Shown piece by piece: positions 1 through 11,389 of a DNA stretch of 64,000 bases (the stretch's first letter is position 1; every line of letters begins with the position of its first letter). Source of the stretch: Mactra quadrangularis (lineage: Eukaryota > Mollusca > Bivalvia > Venerida > Mactridae); assembly GCA_025267735.1 (NCBI GenBank), contig CM046298.1, positions 38,459,264 to 38,523,263 on the forward strand, written 5' to 3'. The notes beneath the pieces are model-generated. The model worked only from the letters and a program-made list of their open reading frames with translations, did no database searches and was not told the origin of the DNA. The position numbers were made by a program, and so were the translations under genes.

Positions 1-276
1 GAAATTACTGCTACATGAACATAGCTTTGTCCGGAAATGCCCACGTTAGCCTGTGACATGTAATTATTCACTCTGACTTCTCTGTTCAAATTACATGAGC
101 ACATGTTTGTGCCAGACAAACTGAAATACTTTTGTCACATGTTCTGTATTCGTAATTATGCAAACCAGACGTCAAAAGAACAACCCAACTAATGTCCCTG
201 AGCATAGAATATACATGTAAATGTACAAGTTTATAAACAACATTTGCAATGGGCATACAAAATCTATTGTAGCAGT

Positions 277-390
277 GTTGGATCACCTTCAATCTCCGTA
301 AACAGATATCCTGTAGAGCAATTATAGCGAGAAGGCGAGCGGAAAATTTTAGATCGGGTTTTAATCAGATTGGATCACCTTAAAATCTCA
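277..390. repeat. Dispersed repeat copy (shared with 60180-60275)
   Basis: The stretch containing 'cagatatcctgtagagc' and 'ggaaaattttagatcgggt' recurs inverted at 60184-60270. A diverged version of its end lies at 14765-14825 inside the carrier intron. No coding capacity was seen. It is probably a non-autonomous transposable element. Confidence 0.5.
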
Positions 391-933
391 TGGACACCAA
401 ACCCTGAAACATAGAATTCCAAGCGAACTTTTATTTAGATCAACTTACTTTGACAATCCAAAACATGGAATAACTTTCAGATCAATTCCGCTTCCAGGAC
501 CGAGATGAATGGGTAATCTTCGTTCGTACTTTCGAATTCTTGTTACCTAGAAGAGAGGAAAATGCAAAATTCTTAAGCAATCATGGCGGCGTAAATCAAT
601 TTCATAAATTTTGCACTTCAAATTAAAAAGGATAATAAACATAACTATGATAAGATATTCAATATGTAAAAAATATTTTACATAGTTCAATACTATTTTG
701 AATTGATTGGCAAAACAATAATTGAAATATTTATGTTCCTTGCTTTTGACTCACGGTGAATTTTATCGTAAGAATTTTTGTGAAAATCACCTCTTACTCG
801 GAACTCTATTTTATGGTGTTTTCCGTCCGTGCACAGGCGGTACAAACAAAGTTTCCTACACATTATTGCTGAAGAGTACGAAATATGGATTAAACCCTTT
901 TGTTCTTTGTACATGTATTTTCATAGTAACATT

Positions 934-1076
934 GGGCACGTTCCGCAGGGAAATCGCTAGATAGCGCTTCGTCCTCTGGTACCTTTCTTGCACCAAAAGT
1001 ATTTACTATGTGACACCAAATCGAGGGTACCAGGGGACGAAGCGCCAGCTAGCGATCGCCTTGCGGAACGTGCTCA
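934..1076. repeat. Hairpin element, about 50-base imperfect arms (family H1)
   Basis: Arms beginning gggcacgttccgc and ending gcggaacgtgctc are inverted copies. Both carry the core 'gcgcttcgtcc...ctggtacc' next to a 40-base loop. A related core (cgctttgtgtcctggtacc) forms the hairpin at 10191-10428, so this looks like a dispersed fold-back element rather than a chance palindrome. Confidence 0.6.
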
Positions 1077-1328
1077 TTTTGTTTGTACCGCAAGAGATTT
1101 CCAAATATTTGGATTCTGGATACAGTCTATTGCTCTTCTTTTCGTGGCCAGACTTAGTTATCCGAAACCAAATTTTTTCCTAGTGCATTGGACTAATCAC
1201 ATCCCTTCGCATGAGGCTGAAAATTTTAACAGCCCTGCTTGATACATACGAAATTAGAAATGTGGTAGATTATCCGATCAAAATATTTCTTGACCAAACT
1301 CATCGAAGTATAAAGAAATAAGTATTAC

Positions 1329-1625
1329 CTCAAGTTTATCTGTCACTGACTGTTTCACAATATAAGTACATGTACTTTTTGAATTGAAGTTCTTTAGTTC
1401 ACACACAGTCCTTTGTTTTAGTTCACAAGTAGTGTTGGTAGCACGAGGACCACAGCATTCAATTCCTGATAAAAGACGTCCACAATGTGTTGAATCACTG
1501 GTAACAGTGTGTGACGATGTTATTTTATATTTTGTTATTATTACTGCGTGGGATAAGGTTGAAACACCACACAGTAAAATCCATAGCAACCTATATCCCA
1601 TTTTGATTCCACGTCGGCTAGACAT
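1329..1625 (-). CDS. Probable first exon of an unknown secreted cysteine-containing protein
   Basis: The minus strand is open for 123 codons from 1649, and a donor (GAG|gtaata) closes the exon in phase 0 at 1329. Three in-frame ATGs exist: 1649, 1625 and 1601. The TATA box at 1662-1669 is too close to the first, so 1625 or 1601 is the likely start; 1601 has the better Kozak context (A at -3, G at +4) and begins directly with a signal peptide (MGYRLLWILLCGVSTLSHA). The mature part has seven cysteines, including an adjacent CC followed by GPR, and a glycosylation-type NTT. I do not recognise the family. Downstream exons would lie below 1329 or outside the window and were not found. Signal peptide, TATA box and donor together suggest a real gene; the function is unknown. 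Confidence 0.45.
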
Positions 1626-1661
1626 AGCGTTCGTTGCAAAAAAGTTCATGTTGGATCTTTA

Positions 1662-1669
1662 TATTTATA
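1662..1669 (-). promoter_or_regulatory. TATA box of the putative secreted-protein gene
   Basis: The minus strand reads TATAAATATAAA here, a consensus TATA box. At the usual 25-30 base spacing, transcription would start near 1635-1640, which excludes the most upstream ATG (1649) and leaves those at 1625 and 1601. Confidence 0.4.
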
Positions 1670-2140
1670 CCTCTTCTGGTCTTAAAGGGGATATTCATTC
1701 GTTTTGAATCAAATTTAAACAGAATAATATCTTAAAACTGACTTCATGTACCAAATAACGACGTTTTTAAATCAAAGCACAGAAGGCGCTGAATTTGTTT
1801 GGGTCACGGAATATAAGAAAGGTGAAGGTTGTGTGGAAACAATGAGATATAAATGTAGTACAGATACTACAGATGCTATGAATTCAAAGAACAATGCCAC
1901 AGGGTTATAAATTTATATTTTAATGAACTGAAAATAATGTGGTCCCCGATCAGAGGGGTGCCTCAATTGAGTTGCCCTCAATTCATGATTTTGCAATTTT
2001 AGGCGAGAACAAAGGAGCCGTGACCTTATTCCGACTTCTGTGTGATTTCGCGCACATTTATTACTGTCACATACTAGTGTTTGTTGCAAATGAATTCTAC
2101 GGTCATATTTCATTTAAAAAAAGTTACAACATTACCGCAG

Positions 2141-2480
2141 CATCTTATAACTTCTTCAAATGAAAATCTCATCCACATTAAATATCCAATATGGCGTCGC
2201 TTAAAACGTAAATAAACAGAGGAACTGTGACCTACTTAAAATATATGCGCTTTAATCAAAGTTGTCACTGTCACAAACCTGTTCGTTTTGTGGAAAAATT
2301 ATTCAGGCAGCTTCTTAAACTGAAAATCACATCCACACGATCCAAATTATTTGGCGTCGCTTTATAATGATAGGCCTATTTAAGTAAACAAAGGACCTGT
2401 GTCTGTGCCCAACAAAAAATTGAATCTGTATGCGCTTTAATCAATATTATCACTGTCACTAATTGGTTTGTTATGTGAAA
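2141..2480. repeat. Tandem duplication of a ~170-base unit
   Basis: Two successive diverged units share, in order, an 'aactgaaaatc.catccac' block, a 'ggcgtcgctt' block, a run near 'aacagaggaactgtg', a 'tatgcgctttaatcaa' block and a 'tcactgtcac' block. No open frame spans them. Confidence 0.6.
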
Positions 2481-5400
2481 TCAACTTTACATATATTTCT
2501 TGTTTATAAATAATACCAACAAACGATAATGTATAATAAATATTGCATGAAATTTTATTTACAAATCTTCTTTCTTTCTTCTCCGTGGGTTGTTCTGTTG
2601 ACTCTTCAGCGTGGTTTGATCACGTGACAAATTGAATTTGTTATATAAACTAACCCATAGGCGAACACCTTTTAATTGAAGAGTTCAAAATTGACGTGCG
2701 TTTAATCAAAAATAATTACAACCTGAATGAAATAACAAAATCCGATTGGTCAAAAGTGAACACGTGACCTAAAAAAATGTGCTTTTATTTTCGTATAAAC
2801 TGCAGTTTTTAATGAATGACGTCATGCCGGAACTACTTTCATGACTCAAAAGCTATTTTTAGCGCTTTCCCACGCTATGACGTACAGGTCAATAACTATA
2901 ATGTCAATGGAAAGTACATGATACACAAAACCAATAAGAATGGTGTGATAAAGTTTTATTGAAAGAAATTAAAATGAGTTTAATGTACAATACAATTGTG
3001 TATTAATACCGTTCTTTATCTATATTTCATAAGATGTAATGTTCCAGAAAGTAATTGATATGCTGAATGCAGAATTAAAAACAAATCTTTAATTTTAACT
3101 TTTAAAAGCTTCCTAGACAGCATTTAAACCATTAAATGTTTATTTATATTTCTAGCGAATGAGTCTTCTTTTTCAAATGATTTTCATATCATTGCCCTTC
3201 TGAAGTGCATGCTCTAATGGACTGGTATTCATTCATATAGATATCTAAATCCTTTGGTTTCAGAGGCATCTAGTTTCACTTTATTGTCTGAAAACAAAAA
3301 AAACAACAACCAATAAATGAAGATAAATAAAGCTTTAAATACTATGAATTCGACACATTTTAAATTGATCCACAATAAGATAAGTAATCAATATTTTGGC
3401 TGGTCAATTTAGAAAAATGTCATCATGATGGCAAACATGTCAAAATCACTCAAGTTGCCTCTCATCAAGTGAAATAATCAAAGCACTGGAGTGCTGGAGG
3501 AACGATGTCCTGAACTTATTTTTTGATTAAAGAATATATAATTATGTACATTATCTATAAAATTATGTATTAAGTATCAATTAACGGAATTTAACAAAAG
3601 GATAGCACTAGACTGCTCAAGTGGTTGGCTCATGGCAAGGTTTATCTTACTTTATCAAACAAAATAAACCAGTCAAAGAATTAATTTTCATCAACACATT
3701 TTAGGGTCATGAATAGCAGCCATCTCACCAAACCAAATATTATTCTGGACTATTTTCTTTAACCACAAGGAGCTGACAACTTTTCATTTTTGGTTATCAA
3801 TGGGTATTTTTTAACGAGATCGTTAATATTTTCGTTAAAATTTTAAAGATTTGGTGTGGAATGACAAGCTGAATTTTTTTCACAAAAACATCGACTTTCT
3901 AACAATTCATTTAAGGTTTTCCCCCCAAGTACTAAGCTCTTTTGCATCAAACTACATTCCCATTTTTGTTCACGAAATTTAAGTCAAATTAACGTTTTGC
4001 ACTTGCAATTTATTCACAATTAAAATTACTCTAAGAATCGTCTATTTCCTATGAATATTTGCTTAAAATTCCGTACAAAATTATACATATTCATTCCAAA
4101 TTATGATCAAACTCTATAACTTAAAATCGCTCAAGTAAACCTTTAATGTGACACTTTGAAGACGACAACGTCATATTGCCGTATATTAAACATCCGGTAA
4201 GTGTATTAGTCATATCCAAAATGGCGGGTGTAATAACAATTTGATATAGTCACGTCGGTAAATATTTGTTTATTTCGAGTAATAATGAATTTAAACAAGT
4301 TTTCGACGTTTAAAAGTTGAAACATTCAACGTACGCATGTTATTTGACTTCCGTAACCCTAGCTAACCCTGGCAGGATTGTCTATAGTTACGGAACTTCC
4401 GTAACTCTAGAACCTGGGTCTAGAGTTACGGTACCGTAACTCTAGCCACTGCCTTATTTGTAACGTTGACGTCGTGTTTGTTTTAGATATGCACAGAACG
4501 GTGCTCCCAAAAACTACCAAAATCATCCTTAATGTATTGACATAAGTATCGTAATATAATACGATCATTTAATATTGTTTATTACTATCGATTGATGTAA
4601 TTATGCTTCGCATATAACAGGCATTGTCAAAAACATCGTAGGCCCTTTTTACTCCAACAAGTAATCATTGCAGTTGTCACGGTTTGAGTTGTCTACGGGT
4701 TGAGTTGTCCCGTCTCCATTGCAAAATTTGTATGTCCTGAGAGTAACCTCCCTTTTCCTGAAGAGTTTCAAGAACGACAACACAAGCCAGCGTTGTATTA
4801 CATTTAAATGAGATGTTAATGAGTTTCACGCTTGAACTACGCCTCTTTGTCTATGTTGAAAATTGTTGAAGCGTGAAAAGAGTAATCTTATACTTTCTTG
4901 TTACCATTGGAACGATGTCTTAGGACATCGTTCCAAAAATTAAAAAAAACCCGTATAACATAATGATATGTACATTGGATAATATGTGTATCTAGCCATA
5001 ATGATGTAGTATCCGCAGAAGTGCATGTGTATACTCCATGCATGTACATTCTGCATTGAGTTGTGAACAAGGTCAATAATTATAACGTTTTTTTTATCAG
5101 ACCGGAATGAAAATGCTTCCAGATTAGTATGATCAGACTTTGAATCTATCCTAAGTACCGATCATTTTAAAATGTACATGGAACATAAAAGCATATAAAC
5201 CAAATAATCTCCGTAATTTTGGGGTAAATAATAAAAACCATTCACTTACTCAGTACAGATAATAGCTTGTCTTTCCATCCAATGTCTTGACATGTAAATT
5301 TCCTGACTCAGACTGACTGCTTAAGTTATCATCAAGTGATCCAAAATTCAGTAGTAAACTCTCTCATTCTGATGAAATAACTCAGCATCGGATGCTTTTC

Positions 5401-5830
5401 AATTCGGAGAAATGTACATCCAACAACCGCTCATTGTAATCACTGGTTTCAACGAGTTGACATATTTATCTGGGTCACAACTTGCATCATAAACTCACGT
5501 GCTCTTCGTAAAAACTTGAAACTTGTTAAACCGTTTAAAAGAGTTACACAATAGCGCACCACCTCTCATGTGTTCTTTTATCAAAAATAAAATCAATGCA
5601 TGTTCATTTCTATGTATCATTCATGCCGTTATGTCCGAAAACAATGAAAAACTGCATCCAATCGAAGAAAAACATGGCCGACGGTTGGCATAAAAAACCT
5701 GTTAACCGAATGAAATTAATGCGCACTATTACGCATTATTGCGTACTTTGGCACTATGCATTCAAAAAATAGGTCTTTTTCTAACGCATTTCTTTTGCAA
5801 ATCAGGCAACAAATTTCCAAAAAATGGTTG
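2481..5830. other. No gene recognised; short palindromes only
   Basis: No splice-bounded coding exon was found on either strand. It contains a nested palindrome of 'tagagttacgg' units at 4360-4446, two direct TTGAGTTGTC motifs at 4683-4712 (see the element at 29935) and a short inverted repeat 'acgatgtcttaggacatcgt' at 4912-4931. Otherwise it is AT-rich and unremarkable. Confidence 0.5.
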
Positions 5831-6005
5831 TAATTATAAGGAATGAATGTATAGAAACTGACTTTCATCGAAAAATAAACGTCATTTTGTTGATAGCTAA
5901 TTTCAGCATAAAGGCCTTCGGCCTTTATGCAAATTAGCTAGATCACCAAAAGTGACGTTTATTTTTCGATGAAAGTCAGTTTCTATACATTCATTCCTTA
6001 ATTAT
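5831..6005. repeat. Near-perfect hairpin element
   Basis: Left arm 'aaggaatgaatgtatagaaa' and its continuation through 'cgaaaaataaacgtca' return in reverse order on the right, ending 'tttctatacattcattcctt'. The centre is itself palindromic ('cataaaggccttcggccttt'). The arms are very similar, which suggests a recent insertion or maintenance by gene conversion. No ORF is present. Confidence 0.7.
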
Positions 6006-6305
6006 TTCAATATATTACCAGTAATTTGCGGAAATGTTACAGAATTGCACAATATTAGAAATCTTCGACCAATCGGGAACTATATTGTCTTCCATGATCA
6101 GGTTTGAAAATTAATGCGCCTGTTATTTGACAATTAATCTGGTTCCCTGTCCTATTATAGTTCGCAGGGGACCAGTCCATTTGACAATCTTCACGCAGTG
6201 ATCTCCCCTGAATTTTTCGGCGTTAATGTCCATGTAAAGGGAAGTAACCGCTTCAAAAAAGCGGACTACTTTCGGTATTTGCAATTAACAGCATTCGGGT
6301 CTGAA

Positions 6306-6352
6306 ATTTCGCTACCATTATTTGTTTGGTCTGACGACCCAAACAAATAAAA
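6306..6352. repeat. Short stem-loop
   Basis: 'ttatttgtttgg' and 'ccaaacaaataa' face each other across a tctgacga loop. No gene context is available. Confidence 0.35.
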
Positions 6353-6480
6353 AATGAAGATGCATGTTTGCTCATGAAGTATTAAATGTTTGAAATTCCA
6401 TAGTTCTCATGACGTCATAAAAATGTTCATTACAACATACGAGTACATGTCCAACAAAATTGAGCCAGCTAAATATTGTA

Positions 6481-6600
6481 CATGTACGGAGCCCCTAAAG
6501 TGACATTTTGAAAATGTAAAATCGAAATAATATCACGTTTGAATAGTTGTGAAAATAAAAAAAGTATTCAAAGTGTCACTTTAGGGCCTCCGTATACATG
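6481..6600. mobile_element. Short MITE with ~20-base terminal inverted repeats
   Basis: The ends are 'ggagcccctaaagtgaca' and 'tgtcactttagggcctcc', inverted copies with one mismatch, flanked by similar catgta/tacatg sequence. The interior is AT-rich and non-coding. This is the structure of a miniature inverted-repeat element of about 115 bases. Confidence 0.6.
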
Positions 6601-8560
6601 TTCTTTATTATGATGTTTAGATATATGCGTGATTTATAATTACATTGTATGTATAAAAAATGACAAAATCATCATTTAATTTGGTCTTAGTCAAGATCAT
6701 TAATCCGTGTACTATCAGACCAAGCTGTACCAATTGTCATTAAGGTTGACAAACTGGTACGATGCCAGTAGATGTGCAATATTTCACCGCGTTTTTGTAT
6801 TATCCATCATTTTAGCAAACGTTGTTTTCTATAATCGAACATTCTCTTTAAAAGTGGCACCGAAATGATCGATTATGTAAGTCCTGGCAAAAATTGCATC
6901 GGAAATGCATGTACATTTGTAGTTTGCCATATGCGATATTAGTTTGCTTCTAGACATGAAACTCTATAATAACTGCGTGCTATGGATTAAAGGACTTAAG
7001 TAAAAAATCTATAGTCCTCAATATTAAATTTTCGCCGACTTTAATCATTTACTGACACGTGTCATGAAGCACGTGTCGCACTATTCAATGTTATAAATTT
7101 GTAATGAATTCTCTTTTGCACTTAATTAGTTAATTTATAAAGGCTGAAAATGTTAGGTTCTAAGCAATCATAAAATGAGACAATTAGTGACTAGCCGCAA
7201 TAATTATTCAGATTAGGTTCAATGTGTAGAAACTCCACTAAGATAATGTTGGTCGAGCCTTAATTGGAATCTAAACCACGGCCCTTTGATTCGTAGTCAG
7301 AAAGTAAACATATATAAAACTTATTGTTGTGTTTTGTGTCATAAATTTTGAGACATCCTTACTATAGTCAAGTGAATGATTTTTTACTAAAGCAAAGTAA
7401 ATATATTTTTATTTGTATGGGAACTTCAGTTCCAGAACAAATATACATGTATTTACCACATTTCAGACCCTTGCCCACTTTGATTTACCGAATCCAGATG
7501 TAGTCCCTCAAGTGTCGTACTCTGCTCTTCTTGCTTACATATTATACACGTTTAGACATGCTTAATTATAAACTGCTTGAACTGCGTCTATATAAAAACA
7601 ACGATTGAGAGAAAATAACAACAAAGACAATGATGGTGATGACGATGAATGATGATGATGATGATAATAATGATAATATCAATAATAATAATGGTCGAAA
7701 TAATAGTATCTTTTAACTTGAATAAAATATAAAACTTGTATCATTTATAAAGGCCTTTTGGAACGATTTTTGTCATTGTATGTATATATGATCTGGTTTT
7801 GTGTAACGATATATATCAGTGAATATAGCCTAATACAGAGAAAATCATCACTTAAATATCTCTTTAATACATGTATGTATTTTATGTACATGCATATGAA
7901 CGTGTTTACTTGTTTACAGAAAGTAACATAGACTTTATTATGTTTTATACAACAATTATATTGAACCATTTGGAATCCTTCAGTCGTCTTTAGCTGTTTA
8001 TGCTGCAACATGAGAACAATGAAGGTCAGCCGTTCAATCGATTACAAATTTTTAAAGCTCTTATTATTTGTTATGGTAAAAATCAGTACAAAAAATGGGC
8101 TCACAACTTGATCAACCTGTATGTGTTTTTCTACCTAACATGGAGTTCTAAATCTACTCTGACTTTTCAAACCCAAACGAATTCAGTGACTTCAGCGCAA
8201 GTGAAAGCAGTTTTGCTTTAGCAAAGTAAATACATTTTTACCTAAGCAAAGTGAATACAATTTTTTTACCTAGTAAATACATCTTTTCCTATAGTAAAAC
8301 AATGTACCCTCATGTTTCGAGAATGATATTCAACAAGAGTTATGTTAAATCCCTACTTTGTAGTGACACGTGTCCTAAAGGTTTACTAGTTGCAGTCAAA
8401 TGATGACAGTCACAATTTCACAAAACATCATATAACCTATTTTCCTCTTTGAATCAACCATTCACACCATATCATGCATGTTCAAATATAGATCGATGCA
8501 TAGGAAGGTACATGTATATTCCTAGAAGTAAGAAGGTATAAGTAGCATGTGTCAATGACC
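6601..8560. other. No gene recognised
   Basis: AT-rich. Holds a GAT/AAT microsatellite at 7630-7695, palindromic CACGTG motifs at 7057-7076 and repeated 'agcaaagtaaatac' motifs at 7390 and 8219-8285. The short open frames here lack splice context or recognisable domains. Confidence 0.45.
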
Positions 8561-8818
8561 GTATTGTCCGTTTTTTCTCGACTGTCAAAGCTTGAATAAT
8601 TTCATGGTGACTGAATGCATTGTTTTTGTACTGGTGGCCTAATATTTATTAAAAAATATCTTGACTAAAACTTATCATACGGCATAAGAAGCTTTACTCA
8701 ATCATAATACATATACTCATTTTCGGAAACTCATTGGTGTATTACGACAATAATTTTAACAAACGCATTCACCTTGAAATTATTCATGTTTTGACAGCTG
8801 AGAAAAAACGAACAATAC
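8561..8818. mobile_element. MITE, gtattgt...acaatac termini
   Basis: The left end 'gtattgtccgttttttctcg' and 'actgtcaaagc' are mirrored at the right by 'tgacagctgagaaaaaacg' and 'aacaatac', giving inverted repeats of about 30 bases around a 200-base AT-rich core. A diverged copy carrying a nested insertion is at 25456-25937, and a left-end fragment is at 24010-24050. Confidence 0.6.
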
Positions 8819-9111
8819 CCTTATAAATTCACGTACATGCAATGAATATGTACGAACAATTTTTTTCCAGACCTTTGGCAGACGAATTTTTAAAAAAAAC
8901 TGCATGTTAGTAAAGATGTAAGCATTGTCATGTATCTGTATTTACTAAATTGATGATCAGGTATCTTAGACAATTGTTGATGTGTTACAAAAAGCATGAC
9001 AATTATTTTTCTTCAGTACAGACAAAGATTTCAATCCTTGACTAGTACCCGGATAATGCAAAAAAAAATGGATGCAATTTTCAAATACCTAGGTCTTTAG
9101 ATTTTAAACAG

Positions 9112-9477
9112 CTAAGAAGTAATTGATACAATCAACATACGATAAAAGGCCTCAAATAATCGTCCATGACATACTTTTTCATTTGCCATGAGATTAAAAT
9201 GACTATTGGAGCCGTTAAACACAGCAAACTCCTCACAACACTTAGCTACCAAGAATGATTGGGTCTGGTTCGTGTTGGTGAATCTTAACGCTTGTATCTG
9301 ATTTAATGCCCTTTTTTGATAGACCAATGAATATTGAATCGATTTCAATTCTCTTCTCAAAGAATTATAATCTCCATGATCGAAAAAAATATTCTTTTCA
9401 AAACAGTAGATGTAACTGAGGCTAAGGGAGCTTACTCTTGATACTGAGTCACGTAGTCCGTATGTCTTGGTTTTAGT
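9112..9477 (-). CDS. Unassigned open frame, possible terminal exon or repeat-derived fragment
   Basis: The minus strand is open for 121 codons from 9477 to a TAG at 9112. It is preceded by an AG that could be an acceptor, but the polypyrimidine tract is poor. There is no ATG near the 5' end. The composition is protein-like (CC dipeptide, several aromatic residues, charged central part), but no domain is recognised. Such a length can occur by chance in 64 kb, although it is long for sequence this AT-rich. It could be the last exon of an unknown gene, a transposon fragment, or noise. Confidence 0.18.
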   Translation of the reverse strand, partial: TKTKTYGLRDSVSRVSSLSLSYIYCFEKNIFFDHGDYNSLRRELKSIQYSLVYQKRALNQIQALRFTNTNQTQSFLVAKCCEEFAVFNGSNSHFNLMANEKVCHGRLFEAFYRMLIVSITS

Positions 9478-10190
9478 CTACACCACAAAATCATTTGACT
9501 CTTTGGCATGTTTACAGCGTATTATGTCATTATATCCATGTAAATAATCACTTTAAAGTGATTTGATTTCTTTTTGTAAGAATTAAAATCGATTTATTCT
9601 TGAAAAAAAAATTGTCTCATGTTTTCGCGAGTCTCGTTTCGCCCTACAACCAATTCGTCCTAAAACCATTCGTCCAAGAACAAATATTAAAATTATATTA
9701 TTCTCGTTTAGAGGCTTAATTCATAAATTCTGTTTAGAAAGATCGACTTATATATATGTATATATATATATTCAATTAGCCCATTAAAACATACACTCAA
9801 TAGCGAATGTGTCAGGGTAGAAACGTACCAAGCGTCAAATGATACAGATTAATTTTCAACATGGCTGCGTCCAGTGGTCAAGTTTGGTGTTAAATGTCAT
9901 TGATCTTTTGCCCAGTAGTTTTCTCAAGACAACTCACTAAAAGGTATTGACAAATGTTTCTATATAATTGTGTCTAAAATAGTTGGTGAAATAATTCTTA
10001 GAAATGAAAAATGTCCGAGAGAAGCTGTATCGGCAATTCGACTTTGAAAAAATTGAGAATATTTTAATTTAAATTTTAATTCGGTAAGATTTATAAAGTT
10101 ATCCTGGTTTTTTTTCTTATAAAATTCTTAGCATTTTTTATTCCATTTTTGTATAGGTATAACTGTAAAATATCAATATGTGTAAATGAT

Positions 10191-10428
10191 CATATCCAGA
10201 GGAGTTATACCTTGTAAATATTTATCATCTGAGATCTAGGGTGTGTTGCTTAAGCAAATCGCTACGTATCGCTTTGTGTCCTGGTACCCAAAATTTGATG
10301 TCACCCACTCATTCCTTATGTTGTAAGAAGGGTACCAGGACACAAAGCGATACGTAGCGATTTGCTTAAGCAACGCACCCTAGATCTCGGATGATAAATA
10401 TTTACAAGTTATAACTCCTCTGGATATG
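10191..10428. repeat. Long, nearly perfect hairpin (~100-base arms, family H1)
   Basis: From 'catatccagaggagttata' inward through 'ttgcttaagcaaatcgctac' to 'tcctggtaccc', the left arm is returned almost base for base on the right, ending 'ataactcctctggatatg'. The loop is about 40 bases. The core resembles the hairpin at 934-1076. It lies about 0.9 kb upstream of the carrier gene start. It is probably a fold-back transposable element. Confidence 0.75.
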
Positions 10429-10924
10429 TACATTTAAAATGCACAGGCTGCCAGCATAAAGTAGTCCCCCTTTAACATACTGTATACACACACACATATA
10501 TACAGTAAAGGTATGTAACTTGTCGCCTCAGAAACCAAGAAAAAAATTACCAATCTCATTCAACTGGCTCGTGTGTTTTTATTTCTGGGTCGATTTTCAA
10601 AAACCTGGTCTTATTTATCAAAGAAATGGTTAATCTTTCTATTGCATATAGAAGCTTATTAATGAAAAGCCAATGAAAAGTTATGCAACGTTGAACACGA
10701 AAAATCAGTTGGTCGTACGCGATCCGATCTAACGAATAGCCGTCTACTTCCCGAAAGTAACTCAAAGATTTGTTCGTGGAACTCCAATAAAAATGAACTA
10801 AACATAGAGAAAATAACATTTGAAGTCACCAGCTTCTCTCACAGTTGTCTAAGATCAATCATGACCAATCTCATGATGAGGCTGGTGACTTTTAATGATT
10901 TTTAAAGTAAAAGTACACACAGGG

Positions 10925-11162
10925 CAGGGTCCGACTTTAAAAGTGTTCCAGGATTCCAAGAAGTTATAAAACTTGGGATGAACCCTGTGATTTTTGCTTA
11001 AAGTAGCATTCTGTTAGGACTCCTGAAACATTGTCCCTCCATGAATACTACATGTATAAACATGTATTCATTTTTTATTTTATTTGTGGAATCCTTTATA
11101 ATCAGGAGGCATCTCTACCTGATTAGGGATTCCTTTAGTAAAATAATCAGTGTTAAACCCTG
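10925..11162. mobile_element. hAT-like MITE with cagggt termini
   Basis: Begins cagggt, ends aaaccctg, and internally repeats 'gattcc' motifs in opposite orientations ('aggattccaag', 'gggattccttt'). The same family occurs at 15578-15860 with CAGGGTTCAACAC and GTGTCAAACCCTG ends. CAGGG-type ends are typical of hAT derivatives; the family assignment is inferred. Confidence 0.5.
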
Positions 11163-11308
11163 CAACTAGGGGTTTGCCGAGACCTTAAGCTAAGCGCAGT
11201 ATTTCAAATTCCTAGTCAGATAATACCCTTCCATAAAATTTTACACTTGCTTATGATATGATTTCTTGTTGTTCTTAGGTATTTTAGGGAACAAAACTAT
11301 ACTACTGA

Positions 11309-11389
11309 ATGGGCAAATCTAATCTTACAGAGTTTGGTTTAGGTGGGACAGCGGCATGTTGTGCTGGATTCTTTACCAACCCCCTTGAG
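11309..11389 (+). CDS. SLC25A35: SLC25A35-like exon 1
   Basis: 27 codons from the ATG, encoding the first helix start ([20 protein letters not shown]) and the PLE of signature 1. The donor is GAG|gtaagt, phase 0. The next exon supplies VVKTRLQ, so the intron splits the signature, a common arrangement in this family. Confidence 0.9.

Noticed and set aside
1384..1707. 107-codon plus-strand frame
   Set aside because: It is the antisense shadow of the putative secreted-protein exon, which has the better evidence (signal peptide, TATA box, donor).
1746..1910. 54-codon plus-strand frame (EFVWVTEYKKGEGCVETM region) with protein-like composition
   Set aside because: The nearest upstream acceptor would place a stop in frame, it is short, and no neighbouring exon was found.
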